A program made the translations under genes and the position numbers. Of a stretch of DNA of 64,000 bases, positions 26,304-35,977 are shown one piece after another. Origin of the DNA: Neorhizobium galegae (GTDB taxonomy: Bacteria > Pseudomonadota > Alphaproteobacteria > Rhizobiales > Rhizobiaceae); the NCBI RefSeq assembly GCF_021391675.1, contig NZ_CP090095.1, forward strand, positions 2,299,501 to 2,363,500, given 5' to 3'. The notes under the pieces are model-generated. The model searched no databases and was not told where the DNA came from. It was given only the letters and a program-made list of their open reading frames with translations. The first letter of the stretch is position 1. The number at the start of each line of letters is the position of its first letter.

Positions 26304-26924
26304 ATGTTCTACACGACCGACACCAACCAGCATGGACTGAAGCACGATCCTTTCAAGGCGATCGTCGCGCCCCGCCCGATCGGCTGGATCGGCACGAAGG
26401 GCAGGGACGGGTCGATGAACCTGTCGCCCTATTCCTTCTTCAACGCCATTTCCGACAGCCCCAAACTGGTGATGTTTTCCTCCAGCGGCCGCAAGCACAG
26501 CCTGAAGAACGCCGAGGAAACCGGCGTCTTCACCGCAAGCCTCGCAAGCCGTCACCTGGCCGAGCAGATGAACGCCTCGTCGGAGGCGGTACCCTACGGC
26601 GTCAGCGAGTTCGAGGTGGCGGGGCTGACGGCCAAGATGGCGGAACTCATCGATGCGCCTTACGTCGCGGAAGCCTATACGGTACTGGAATGCCGCGTCA
26701 CGCAGGTGATCCAGCCGGTCGGATTGGACGGCGAGCCGGCGGAAGCCTACATGGTTTTCGGCCAGGTGGTCGGCATCCATATCAGCGAGGAGATCCTGCG
26801 GGGCGGGCGGATCGACATGGGGCTTGCCCGGCCGATCGCGCGCATGGGTTATCGTGATTTCGCCGACGGCGGCGCGGACGTGTTCGAAATGACCCGGCCG
26901 GCCGGCGCCGAGCCTAAACGCTGA
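26304..26924 (+). CDS. Flavin reductase-like domain protein
   Basis: The 206-aa protein matches the DIM6/NTAB (flavin_reduct) family, which binds FMN and reduces it with NAD(P)H or acts as an oxidoreductase. IVAPRPIGWIGTKGRDGSMN and LSPYSFFNAISDSPKLVMFS form the signature flavin-binding segment, with GRIDMGLARPIARMGYRDFA near the end. It starts 8 bp after the nitroreductase stop, which indicates an operon. Its last 11 bp overlap the end of the convergent CitE-like gene. Confidence 0.9.
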   Translation: MFYTTDTNQHGLKHDPFKAIVAPRPIGWIGTKGRDGSMNLSPYSFFNAISDSPKLVMFSSSGRKHSLKNAEETGVFTASLASRHLAEQMNASSEAVPYGVSEFEVAGLTAKMAELIDAPYVAEAYTVLECRVTQVIQPVGLDGEPAEAYMVFGQVVGIHISEEILRGGRIDMGLARPIARMGYRDFADGGADVFEMTRPAGAEPKR

Positions 26925-27582
26925 AAATCCGATTGACGATCGGAACTTGATCGGAGCTGCGGCAGAGCTTGCCGGAGAAGCCGTTCGCTCTTGCTCTTTC
27001 GCAGTCGGACAGAAGGATAGCCGCGTCCCCCGCGGGCGAGGCGGCGTCGACGGCCGCTATGCCTGCGGCGGCGGCGGTGAGCGCGATGGTCCCGGCCGCA
27101 AGACGTGCGGTATCGGAGGAGGGATCGTAGCCGCCTTCCCAGCCGAGGGCCGCCAGGCGATTGCTGCAGCGCGCGAAACTCGAAGCGGCAAGGATGCCGG
27201 CGGCATCGGCAAGCGCGACGATCTGCGTCTTGCCCGGCGCCAGCCCTGCGCGGATTTCCGCCACGCGCAAAGCCATGTCGAGCCTCTGGACTTCGGCCCC
27301 GCTGCGGGCGCCCGGAAGCACGACCGAGGCGGCCCCATATCGGATGGCGAGATCGATGGCGGCCTCCGTCCGTGCCGAAGACAAAGCCGGGAGGAGGAAC
27401 GCCAACTCCGCGGCCGGCGCCAAGTCGGCCCATGCCCGGCAGAAATCCCCAACCGCATTCCGCGACTCAGGGACGTCCGTAAGATCGAGCACGACCACAT
27501 CCGCGCCCGCCGAATGGACGGTTGCAGCCTTTGCGGAGGGGTCGACGATAAACCAGGACCGTATTTTCAAGGACTTCGCCAT
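26914..27582 (-). CDS. HpcH/HpaI aldolase (CitE-like) family protein, reduced active site
   Basis: The 222-aa protein looks like a short member of the HpcH/HpaI/CitE TIM-barrel family (RSWFIVDPSAKAATVHSAGA, ADVVVLDLTDVPESRN, AIRYGAASVVLPGARSGAEV). CitE-like enzymes are usually 270-300 aa and have Arg and Glu residues in the barrel that bind Mg2+ and CoA ester. Here the position usually reading xxLIETxxG reads IVALADAAG, with Asp or nothing in place of the Glu. It may be catalytically altered. Divergent from the DUF2336 gene (98 bp between). Confidence 0.65.
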   Translation of the reverse strand: MAKSLKIRSWFIVDPSAKAATVHSAGADVVVLDLTDVPESRNAVGDFCRAWADLAPAAELAFLLPALSSARTEAAIDLAIRYGAASVVLPGARSGAEVQRLDMALRVAEIRAGLAPGKTQIVALADAAGILAASSFARCSNRLAALGWEGGYDPSSDTARLAAGTIALTAAAAGIAAVDAASPAGDAAILLSDCERARANGFSGKLCRSSDQVPIVNRIFSV

Positions 27583-27680
27583 AGTTAAGGAACGTGGTGA
27601 ACCAATCTTAAACTTTTTGGCACTAGCTTGACGGATCAAGCCAGCCAGATCCGAACTGGCATGTGTAGTCGAGGCCGAGT

Positions 27681-28808
27681 GTGATCGTACAGGCATTTCT
27701 TCGTTGGGCAGAAACGGCAAGGACGGCTGAGAGGGCGAAGGCGGCCAATGCTCTCGGCCGGGCTTATCTCCATTCGCCCATGGGCGGTGAGCAGCATCGC
27801 GCCGCGGGCCTTGCCATGACCTATCTCCTCGACGATCCATCGCCGCACGTGCGCCTGGCGCTCGCGGAGGCTCTGGCGGACTCTCCCAATGCGCCGCGGG
27901 CCGTCATCATGTGCCTTGCCGAAGACCAACCGGAGATCGCCTGCACGGTCATCGCCTGTTCGCCCGTACTTACCGAAAACGACCTCGTCGATCTTGCCGG
28001 GCGCAGCGACAGCCTCACCCGCGGAATGATCGCCGCAAGGCCGAACCTTTCGCGCGGGGTTGCAGCCGCGATCGCCGAGATCGGCGACGAATGCGAGGTC
28101 ACCATCCTGCTGGAAAACCAGACCGCCTCGATCACCCGGGTTTCGCTCAGGCGGATCGCCGAGCGGTTCGGGCATTGCTGCGAAATCCGCAACCTGCTGC
28201 TGGAACGCGACGCACTGCCTGCGGATGCCCGCCACATGCTCGTCAACCACATTACCGCAGCACTTGCCGGCTCCGGACTGGTGCGGACCAGCATGGCGCC
28301 GGCGCGGATCGAGCACATGACCCGCGAGGCAGGCGAGGCTGCGGCCGTCGCCATTGCCGGCACCGTGCTGCAGGCAGAAATCCCGGGCCTGGTCGAACAT
28401 TTGCGCACGGCCGGACGGCTGACGCCCGCCTTTCTCATCCATGCGCTCTGCAGCGGCAAGGTCGATTTCTTCGCGGGCGCGATGGTGTCGCTTTCCGGGC
28501 TCGACGACCGCCGCGTGCGGGCAATCCTTGCGACCGGCCGTATGCATGCGGTCCGGGCGCTCTTCGAAGCCTCGGGCCTCGGACGCGATATCGCCGCCGT
28601 CTTCGTCGAAGCGGTCTTCCTCTGGCGCAAGGCGGCGGCAACCGGCACACTCGACAATATCGCCGGCCTGCTGCTCGAACAGTTCCAGCGGCCGGACATG
28701 CAGCTTTCGCCGGTCTCCGACCTCCTCGACATGATCGAGAAACTGCATCGGCTGGAAGTCCGGCTCAGCGCACGGTCCTACGCAAACGGAGTGTCGCTGG
28801 CGGCGTAA
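27681..28808 (+). CDS. DUF2336 protein (HEAT-like repeats)
   Basis: The 375-aa soluble protein is helical throughout, with HEAT-like pairs such as DDPSPHVRLALAEALADS and PNAPRAVIMCLAEDQPEIAC, typical of alphaproteobacterial DUF2336. Translation begins at GTG 27681 after GAGGCC. The family has been tied to cell-cycle or stress signalling in some alphaproteobacteria, but no activity is established. It lies convergent to the 147-aa hypothetical gene, 8 bp apart. Confidence 0.85.
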   Translation: MIVQAFLRWAETARTAERAKAANALGRAYLHSPMGGEQHRAAGLAMTYLLDDPSPHVRLALAEALADSPNAPRAVIMCLAEDQPEIACTVIACSPVLTENDLVDLAGRSDSLTRGMIAARPNLSRGVAAAIAEIGDECEVTILLENQTASITRVSLRRIAERFGHCCEIRNLLLERDALPADARHMLVNHITAALAGSGLVRTSMAPARIEHMTREAGEAAAVAIAGTVLQAEIPGLVEHLRTAGRLTPAFLIHALCSGKVDFFAGAMVSLSGLDDRRVRAILATGRMHAVRALFEASGLGRDIAAVFVEAVFLWRKAAATGTLDNIAGLLLEQFQRPDMQLSPVSDLLDMIEKLHRLEVRLSARSYANGVSLAA

Positions 28809-28816
28809 CCGCCGGC

Positions 28817-29260
28817 TTAGCGCTGGAATTTCTTGGCGACCCAGGAATAGCCGTTCTCGACCAGCCGCACCGGACTGGTCATCAGCGTTTTCACCCCTTC
28901 GGTGGTCGGCAGCACGGTCTTGACCCGCTGGATGGCACGCCCCGCAAGCGTTTCCTTCTCCTGCTGCGTCACCGGTTCCTGAGCAAGCGTCGCGGCCGGC
29001 TGTCCGGCTGGTGCGGGCGGCGGCGTCTCGGGTCGAGCCCGCGGCACCGGCGCATTGGCGATTTCGGCGGCTTCCGGCTTCTGGCAAACGGCGATAAGCA
29101 TCGGATAGGGCTGGTTGGCATAACCGGACAGCTGCTGTTCCGATACGGAATTGCACAATTCGATGCTCGGCCAGCGGTTTTCAGCGGTGGCAATATAGTG
29201 GCAGTCCGTTCCGGCGTCGTTGCAGCCGAGAATGGTCATGACAATCAGTGCGGAATTCAT
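28817..29260 (-). CDS. Hypothetical protein, 147 aa, Pro/Ala-rich
   Basis: This small protein opens with a short hydrophobic stretch (MNSALIVMTILGCNDAGTDC) that reads like part of an extracytoplasmic Cys-containing domain (C13, C20, C36, C59 in VSEQQLSG/LIAVCQKPEAA context). A Pro-rich linker (PRARPETPPPAPAGQPAA) and a helical tail follow. GGGGAC precedes the ATG. The family is known to me only as a rhizobial hypothetical protein. Location is probably periplasmic or membrane-attached. Confidence 0.65.
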   Translation of the reverse strand: MNSALIVMTILGCNDAGTDCHYIATAENRWPSIELCNSVSEQQLSGYANQPYPMLIAVCQKPEAAEIANAPVPRARPETPPPAPAGQPAATLAQEPVTQQEKETLAGRAIQRVKTVLPTTEGVKTLMTSPVRLVENGYSWVAKKFQR

Positions 29261-29379
29261 GTCGTCCCCTGGAATGTGGTGGATGACTTAGATCGGACAA
29301 TCTTGACCCGACCAAGGCAGGTTTCGCAGGCATGCCGCATCCGCTAAGTCATGCTCTTGCAAAGCTCCGGGAGGCAGAA

Positions 29380-29838
29380 ATGACCGTCACGATTGCGATC
29401 GAACCGCCGCGCCAGGCGGGCGTGCTGAAGCTTCTTGAACTCTCCGACGCCTATGCGGCCTCGCTCTATCCCTCTGAGAGCAATCACATGGTGGACGTCG
29501 CGACACTCGAAGGTCCCGGCGTTTCCTTCTTCGTGGCGCGCACTGGAGACACGGTTTTGGGCTGCGGCGCGCTGGTCGAGGCGGGTGACGGCACCGGGGA
29601 GATCAAACGGATGTTCATCGACGAGGCGGCGCGAGGGCTGAAACTCGGCAGGCGACTGATGGATGCGATCCTGGAACGGGGCGGCGAGCTTCAGCTGTCG
29701 GCGATCCGGCTGGAGACGGGCATCCATCAACCGCAGGCGATCGGGCTTTATCGCGCCTACGGCTTTTCAGAGATCGGACCATTCTCGAACTACCGGCCAG
29801 ATCCGCTCAGCATCTTCATGGAGAAGAGACTTTCCTGA
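29380..29838 (+). CDS. GNAT-family N-acetyltransferase
   Basis: The 152-aa protein is a GCN5-related acetyltransferase. Motif A reads IKRMFIDEAARGLKLGRRLM with the acetyl-CoA phosphate loop (R/Q-x-x-G-x-G/A here as RGLKLGRR), followed by LETGIHQPQAIGLYRAYGFS, the typical motif B. The substrate amine is unknown. Start ATG 29380 is set by a GGGAGG site. The coding end abuts the convergent AI-2E-like gene. Confidence 0.9.
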   Translation: MTVTIAIEPPRQAGVLKLLELSDAYAASLYPSESNHMVDVATLEGPGVSFFVARTGDTVLGCGALVEAGDGTGEIKRMFIDEAARGLKLGRRLMDAILERGGELQLSAIRLETGIHQPQAIGLYRAYGFSEIGPFSNYRPDPLSIFMEKRLS

Positions 29839-31037
29839 CCACGGGAAGATCGGGCGGAAGGTCCGGGGACACCGCCGGCCCTTTGGCCAGGTCGGCCGAT
29901 TCGACCTCGGTCACATCGGCCATTTTCACTTCCCGGATCCATTCGCGCCAGATCGAGACCAGCAGCGCCATCAAGACAGGGCCGATGAACAGGCCGAGGA
30001 AGCCCATGGTGCTGACGCCACCGACGAGGCCGAAAAATGTCGGCAGGAAAGGAAGCTTGATCGGGCCGCCGACCAGGCGGGGCCGAAGCGTCTTGTCGAC
30101 GATGAAGAGTTCGACCGTGCCCCAGATGAAAAGACCGCCGCCGGCGACATAGGCGCCGTTGGCAACCAGATAAAACGAGATCAGCGAGAAAGACAGCGGC
30201 GCGCCACCGGGGATGAGTGCCATCAGGCCGGTCAATACGCCGAGGGTGACGGGCGAGGGAACGCCGGCGATCCAGTAGGCGATGCCGAGCACGATACCTT
30301 CGCCGATCGCAATCAGCGTCTGGCCGGTTACGGTGGAGCTGATCGTTCTTGGAACGATGCGCGAGATGCGCTCCCAGCGGGTCGGCAGGATGCGCTCGCC
30401 GAGAAGGTCGATCTGCTCGCTGAAGGAGCCTCCGTCGCGATAGACGAAGAACAGCGCAATCAGCATGAAGAGCAGCGTCAGCGCCAGATGGAAGGCGCCA
30501 TCGCCCGCCGCCACGATGGCGCGGTAGATATTGCCGATATTGGCGCCCGAGACGATCTGGATCAGTTCGCCGACCGCACCGGGCGAGCCGACATGCTGGA
30601 CCCACTGGATGCCGAGCCATTCGCCGACCCAGGGAAGGCCGGTGATCCAGGCGGGCGGCGGGCGCGCCAAAACGGTTCACTTCGGCAGCCCACATGATCC
30701 ACTGGCGCACTTCGCCGATCGTGTAGGAGATTGCAATGCCGATCGGCACGATGAGGAAGGTCAGGATGAAGACGATGGAAAGCGAGGCGCCGATGGTGGT
30801 GTTGCCGCCGATGCGGCGCAGCAGCTCCCGATAGAGCGGCCAGCTTGCAAAGCCGATTACCAGGGCGGCCAGAACCGGAACCAGGAAGCCGTGGAAGAAA
30901 TAGATGCCGGCGGCCGCGACAAGCACCAGAAGCCAGCGAGCAGCGGAGATCGGTGGGATGAGCGCGACCCTGCTCGGTGCGACTGGCCCAAGCCAGCGCG
31001 GCTCCTTCGGGCCCCTGCGATCGTTATTTCCGCTCAC
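29816..31037 (-). pseudogene. AI-2E family (PerM-type) transporter, frameshifted
   Basis: The combined product would be ~405 aa with eight membrane helices, a typical AI-2E/PerM permease. The N-terminal part (to EVNRFGAP, near 30668) lies in one frame. The rest (PPPAWITGLPWVGEWLGI, then GGVSTMGFLGLFIGPVLMAL, the conserved family ending) lies in the next. Joining them requires one nucleotide fewer in the CG-rich tract at 30651-30668. Either the gene is broken or the sequence has an error there. The start is probably GTG 31037, preceded by AAGGA; ATGs at 31055-31085 are alternatives. Confidence 0.8.
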
Positions 31038-31168
31038 CGAATTTCCTTTTTTCATTTTCACCATCATATGGCTTATGAGGTTCACTGGTACAAGACTAAT
31101 GCGTCATCCATTAAAAGGAAGCTTACTCCTTGCCCTAGACGGCAGATGCGATAGAAATATGAAATCAC

Positions 31169-31187
31169 CTTCCGGCAGAGCCGGAAG
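31169..31187. promoter_or_regulatory. Palindrome upstream of bacteriophytochrome gene
   Basis: CTTCCGGC-AGA-GCCGGAAG is an 8-bp perfect inverted repeat with a 3-nt centre, 101 bp before the phytochrome start. It lies in the only intergenic space that could hold the promoter. It may be an operator or RNA hairpin. Confidence 0.3.
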
Positions 31188-31288
31188 TAGGATGCAAACC
31201 TTCTTGATGAAGTTTTCCTAACCTTAAGGATGCCGAAGCGTCTGCTGTCCCCATTGTATTGGCCGGACTGTCTTCAGGGACTTGTAAC

Positions 31289-33838
31289 ATGCCTCACAGG
31301 GATGCGGTCGACCTTAGCAATTGCGACCGAGAGCCGATCCATATCCCCGGCAGCATTCAACCGCATGGATGTCTTATCGCTTGCGACGCAGCTGGCGCGG
31401 AGATCGTGCAACACTCCGCCAATGTGGCGGACATGCTTTCGATCACCGGAGACATCAACGGCCGGCGGCTGGAGGAGATCGTTGGCGGGGAGGCGGCGCA
31501 CACATTGCGCAATGCGCTCGCCACGTCCGACAACCCGGCGAGGCCGGCGCTTCGGCATGGTCTCAGGTTTGCCTCGGGGGCCGCTTTCGACGTCGCGATC
31601 CATCGTTTCGAATCGAAGGTGATCCTGGAATTCGAGCCGGCATCGATCGATTCCGACCAGCCGCTCGAAGTGGCGCGCATGCTGATCAGCCGCATCCGCA
31701 ACGTCGCCAGCCTCGACCGGCTGATCGAAAGCTCGGCGCGGCTGATCTATGCCATGCTCGGCTACGACCGGGTGATGATCTATCGTTTCGAGGAGGACGG
31801 TGCCGGAAAAGTCGTCAGCGAATACAAGAGGCGCGATCTCGAAAGCTTCAAGGGCCAGTATTTCCCGGCGGGTGACATCCCGAAACAGGCACGCGCGCTT
31901 TACGTCAGGAACACCGTCCGGGTGATTTCCGACGCCAGCAACCCGCGCATCCCGATCGTGCCGGAAACCGACGAGACAGGCGAGGCGCTCGATCTGTCCT
32001 TCGCGCACCTGCGCAGCGTTTCGCCCGTCCATTGCGAATATCTGCGCAACATGGGCGTCGCCGCATCGATGTCGATCTCGGTCGTGGTGGACAACGAGCT
32101 CTGGGGCCTGATCGCCTGCCACCATTATTCTCCGAAAGTGCTCTCGATGCCGCAGCGGGTGGCGGCGGAAACCTTCGGTGAATTCTTCTCGCTGCATCTG
32201 AGCGCATTGAAACAGCGGCAGCTCATGGAGACCGCGGGACAGGCGAGACGGTCGCTCGACCGTTTCCTGCAGGCGGCCTCCCACCATGCGGACATCACCG
32301 GCCTGCTGCGCAGTTCGCTTGCAGAATTCAGCCAGATGCTGACCTGCGATGGCGTCGGCCTGTTGCTCGACGGCGTATGGACCGGTGAAGGGGCCGTGCC
32401 GCCGCAGAGCCTGATAGCAGAGCTCGCCGAACTTGTCGGCGGTGCCGCGGGCGGCAGGATCTGGTCGAGTTTTCAGCTCTCGGTGGATCTGCCGGGGCTG
32501 CCCGTTTCTCCGGACACGATATGCGGCCTGCTGGCCATTCCGCTCTCGCAGAGGCCGCGTGACTACCTGTTTTTCTTCCGCCGCGAAATGGTGCAGACGC
32601 TCGACTGGGCGGGTAATCCTGAAAAGTCCTACAAAACGGGGCCGCTCGGAGATCGACTGACGCCCCGCAAGAGTTTCGCCATCTGGAAGGAGATGGTGCA
32701 TCAGCAGGCCCAGCCCTGGAGCGACGCCGACCGCGAGATCGCCGACGCGATCCGCGCAGTGCTTGTCGAGGTGGTCCTGCATCACAACGAGTTGCTGGCC
32801 GACGAACGCGGCAAGGCGGACGTGCGTCAGCGGATGCTGAACGAGGAGCTCAACCACCGGGTCAAGAACATCCTTGCGGTGATCAAGGCGCTGGTCGGAC
32901 ACTCGGTCGACGCCGAGGTCAGCCTCAAGGATTATGTCGCCTCGCTCAAGGGACGCATCCAGGCGCTTGCCTTCGCCCATGATCAGGTCGTGCGCGGCGG
33001 CGACGGCGGCGTACTGTCCGATCTTCTGGAAGCGGAGCTGAAGCCCTACAGGGAGGGAACGCGCAACGTCACACTCAAGGGTCCGCGCATATGGCTCGAC
33101 AGCCGCGCCTTTTCGGTGATGGCGCTGGTCTTGCACGAGATGTCGACCAATGCGGCAAAATACGGTTCGCTCTCCGTCAATGGCGGACGGCTGGATGTCG
33201 AGTGGCGACGGCTTGCCAACCACGAGTGCGAGCTCGTCTGGACCGAAAACGGCGGGCCGCCGGTAAGCCTCCCGTCACGAGCCGGATTTGGCAGCGTCCT
33301 GATCACCCGCAGCGTGCCTTACGAGCTGGAGGGCGAGGCGAAGATCGAATATCCGCCCGAGGGGGTGAGGGCGCGCTTCGTGGTGCCGTCGAAACACATC
33401 CACGGCGATGAGGAGCTGGCGGAAGTCGAATCCGAGGAGAGCAGCAGCACTGTCAGCGATGACACGGCTATGCCGCGGCTTCAGGATCTCGAATTCCTGC
33501 TGGTGGAGGACCAGATGCTGATCGCCGCGGACGTGGAAGCGATGCTTGCCGAGCATGGCATCGACAAGGTGACGACGACGCCCTCTGTCGCCGACGCGTT
33601 CCGCAAGCTCAAGGAGTTCAGGTTCGACGTCGCGATCCTCGACGTCAATCTCGGCTCCGGCACATCGCTGCCGATCGCCGAGGAACTGATCCGCCTGGAC
33701 ATTCCGTTCATTTTCGCGACCGGCTACAGCGACAAGTCGATCATCCCGGCAAGCTTTTCGGCGCCTGTCGTCCTCAAGCCCTATGAGGCGGCCGCGTTGA
33801 TCGGCGCCGTTACCAAGGTGCTCGTCGAACGGAGCTGA
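31289..33838 (+). CDS. Hybrid bacteriophytochrome histidine kinase (PAS-GAF-PHY-HWE kinase-REC)
   Basis: This red/far-red photoreceptor kinase of 849 aa binds biliverdin through Cys12 in the N-terminal PAS lead (SNCDREPIHIPGSIQPHG). The GAF domain has the PAGDIPKQAR motif (usual PxSDIP) near residue 195. The PHY domain has the tongue motif PRKSFAIWKE. A kinase of the HWE/HisKA_2 type follows, with phospho-acceptor His523 in ELNHRVKNILAV and an N-box HEMSTNAAKYG. A receiver domain ends the protein, with phospho-acceptor Asp785 in AILDVNLG. The domain order matches Agrobacterium Agp2. No heme oxygenase gene is adjacent. The frame is open to a TTG at 31259, but ATG 31289 fits the family. Confidence 0.95.
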   Translation: MPHRDAVDLSNCDREPIHIPGSIQPHGCLIACDAAGAEIVQHSANVADMLSITGDINGRRLEEIVGGEAAHTLRNALATSDNPARPALRHGLRFASGAAFDVAIHRFESKVILEFEPASIDSDQPLEVARMLISRIRNVASLDRLIESSARLIYAMLGYDRVMIYRFEEDGAGKVVSEYKRRDLESFKGQYFPAGDIPKQARALYVRNTVRVISDASNPRIPIVPETDETGEALDLSFAHLRSVSPVHCEYLRNMGVAASMSISVVVDNELWGLIACHHYSPKVLSMPQRVAAETFGEFFSLHLSALKQRQLMETAGQARRSLDRFLQAASHHADITGLLRSSLAEFSQMLTCDGVGLLLDGVWTGEGAVPPQSLIAELAELVGGAAGGRIWSSFQLSVDLPGLPVSPDTICGLLAIPLSQRPRDYLFFFRREMVQTLDWAGNPEKSYKTGPLGDRLTPRKSFAIWKEMVHQQAQPWSDADREIADAIRAVLVEVVLHHNELLADERGKADVRQRMLNEELNHRVKNILAVIKALVGHSVDAEVSLKDYVASLKGRIQALAFAHDQVVRGGDGGVLSDLLEAELKPYREGTRNVTLKGPRIWLDSRAFSVMALVLHEMSTNAAKYGSLSVNGGRLDVEWRRLANHECELVWTENGGPPVSLPSRAGFGSVLITRSVPYELEGEAKIEYPPEGVRARFVVPSKHIHGDEELAEVESEESSSTVSDDTAMPRLQDLEFLLVEDQMLIAADVEAMLAEHGIDKVTTTPSVADAFRKLKEFRFDVAILDVNLGSGTSLPIAEELIRLDIPFIFATGYSDKSIIPASFSAPVVLKPYEAAALIGAVTKVLVERS

Positions 33839-33864
33839 CTTTCATGACCAAGCCGGAGGTATCC

Positions 33865-33882
33865 GAGCCGGAAAACCGGCTC
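33865..33882. terminator. Hairpin between convergent phytochrome and parE genes
   Basis: GAGCCGG-AAAA-CCGGCTC is a perfect 7-bp stem that overlaps the parE stop codon. It lacks a T tract in both directions but may end both transcripts. Confidence 0.4.
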
Positions 33883-35977
33883 AGATATCGAGGTTTTCGG
33901 CAAACGCCGCGCGCTCCTGGATGAAGCGGAAGCGGGCATCCGCCTTGGTGCCCATCAGATTGTCGACGGCTTCGCGGGTGCCTTCGAAATCCACGTCGTC
34001 GATCGAGATGCGCAGCAGCGTGCGATGGGCAGGATCCATCGTGGTTTCCTTCAGCTGCGCCGCCATCATTTCGCCAAGGCCTTTGAAGCGGCCGATCTCG
34101 ACCTTCTTGCCCTTGAACATCGTTTCCATCAACTCCGCCCGATGGGCATCGTCGCGGGCGTAAACGGTCTTGCCGCCCTGGCGCAGGACGTAGAGCGGCG
34201 GCACCGCCAGATAGAGATGGTTGCCGCGGATCAGCTCGGGCATTTCCTGGTAGAAGAAGGTGATCAGCAGCGAAGCAATATGGGCGCCGTCGACGTCGGC
34301 ATCGGTCATGATGATGATGCGCTCGTAACGAAGGTCTTCCTCGCGGTATTTGGTGCGCGTGCCGCAGCCGAGCGCCTGGATGAGATCGGCGATCTGCTGG
34401 TTGGCTGACAGTTTTTCGCGGCTGGCGCTGCCGACGTTGAGGATCTTGCCACGCAGGGGCAGGATCGCCTGGTTGGCGCGGTTGCGGCCCTGCTTGGCGG
34501 AGCCACCTGCCGAGTCCCCTTCGACGATGAAGAGTTCGGCACCCTCGGCGGTGTTCTGCGAGCAGTCGGCGAGCTTGCCGGGCAGGCGCAGCTTGCGTAC
34601 CGCCGTCTTGCGGTTGACTTCCTTTTCCTTGCGGCGGCGCAGCCGCTCCTCGGCGCGTTCGATTACCCATTCGAGGAGCTTTGCAGCCTCGGCCGGATTG
34701 CCGGCAAGATAGTGGTCGAAGGGATCGCGCAGGATGTTTTCGACGAGGCGCTGGGCTTCGACGGTCGCGAGCTTGTCCTTGGTCTGGCCGACAAATTCCG
34801 GCTCACGGATGAAGACCGAAAGCATGCCGACCGCCGAGATCATCACGTCGTCGGTGGTGATTTCCTTCGCGCGCTTGTTCTGGGTCAGGTCCGCATAGTT
34901 CTTGAGGCCCTTGGTGAGCGCGATGCGCAGACCGGCTTCATGGGTGCCGCCTTCGGGCGTCGGGATGGTGTTGCAGTAGGAATGCAGTTCGGGATCGCCG
35001 CCATACCAGGTGATCGCCCATTCCATCGCGCCATGGCCGCCGGTCTTCTCGGTGCGGCCGGCGAAGATTTCGCGGGTGACGGTGAAATCCTTGCCGAGCG
35101 TGGCGGAGAGATAATCCTTGAGGCCGCCGGGGAAGTGGAAGACGGCCTTTTCCGGAATGTCGCCGCCGGCGGGCACCATTCCGGGATCGCAGCTCCAGCG
35201 GATTTCGACGCCGCCGAACAGATAGGCCTTGGAGCGCGCCATGCGGAAGATACGGCCGGCATCGAATTTCGCGTGGTCGCCGAAGATCTGCGGATCGGGA
35301 TGGAAGCGCACCCTGGTGCCGCGGCGGTTATGGACGTCGCCGAGTTCCTCCAGGCCGCCCTGCGGCACGCCGCGCGAAAAGCGCTGTCGGTAGAGTTTTC
35401 GATTGCGGGCGACTTCCACCTCGAGAAGATCGGACAGGGCATTGACGACGGAAACGCCGACGCCGTGCAGACCACCGGATGTCTCATAGGCCTTGCCGTC
35501 GAACTTACCGCCCGCATGCAGCTTGGTCATGATGACTTCGAGCGTCGATTTGCCCGGAACCTGGGGGTGGTTCTCGACGGGGATGCCGCGGCCGTTGTCG
35601 GTGACCGTCAGGAAACCCTCGGCATCGAGATGGACGTCGATGAAGTCCGCATGGCCGGCAACCGCTTCGTCCATCGAATTGTCGATGACTTCGGCGAAGA
35701 GGTGGTGCATCGCCTTTTCGTCGGTGCCGCCGATATACATGCCGGGGCGCATGCGCACCGGCTCCAGGCCCTCGAGCACACGGATCGAGGAGGCGCCGTA
35801 ATCGTCGCCGGACAATGTCGTCGGCGCCGGACGTGGTGTCGAGGGCTCCGCCTTGAGGGCAGGCGCGGGTTCGACGGCGACCGCCTTGGCTGTCACCGGC
35901 AAATCGGCAAAAAGGTCGTTATTGTCATCCATTGGCTGCGTCGGTACTACCTGTCGGGGTGCGGAAGAGGAAGCCAT
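33881..35977 (-). CDS. parE: DNA topoisomerase IV subunit B
   Basis: ParE is the ATPase subunit of topoisomerase IV, which decatenates daughter chromosomes. The chain has the GHKL ATPase motifs (EVIDNSMDEAVAGHAD, TVTDNGRGIPVENHP, SGGLHGVGVSVVNALSD) and the Toprim domain (LFIVEGDSAGGSAKQGRN, then IIMTDADVDGAHI). The C-terminal IGRFKGLGEMMAAQLKETTM is also typical. The N-terminal ~55 residues are Pro/Ala-rich and not conserved. The start is uncertain: ATGs at 35983, 35977 and 35932 (MDDNNDLF) are in frame and none has a strong ribosome-binding site. Confidence 0.96.
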   Translation of the reverse strand: MASSSAPRQVVPTQPMDDNNDLFADLPVTAKAVAVEPAPALKAEPSTPRPAPTTLSGDDYGASSIRVLEGLEPVRMRPGMYIGGTDEKAMHHLFAEVIDNSMDEAVAGHADFIDVHLDAEGFLTVTDNGRGIPVENHPQVPGKSTLEVIMTKLHAGGKFDGKAYETSGGLHGVGVSVVNALSDLLEVEVARNRKLYRQRFSRGVPQGGLEELGDVHNRRGTRVRFHPDPQIFGDHAKFDAGRIFRMARSKAYLFGGVEIRWSCDPGMVPAGGDIPEKAVFHFPGGLKDYLSATLGKDFTVTREIFAGRTEKTGGHGAMEWAITWYGGDPELHSYCNTIPTPEGGTHEAGLRIALTKGLKNYADLTQNKRAKEITTDDVMISAVGMLSVFIREPEFVGQTKDKLATVEAQRLVENILRDPFDHYLAGNPAEAAKLLEWVIERAEERLRRRKEKEVNRKTAVRKLRLPGKLADCSQNTAEGAELFIVEGDSAGGSAKQGRNRANQAILPLRGKILNVGSASREKLSANQQIADLIQALGCGTRTKYREEDLRYERIIIMTDADVDGAHIASLLITFFYQEMPELIRGNHLYLAVPPLYVLRQGGKTVYARDDAHRAELMETMFKGKKVEIGRFKGLGEMMAAQLKETTMDPAHRTLLRISIDDVDFEGTREAVDNLMGTKADARFRFIQERAAFAENLDI

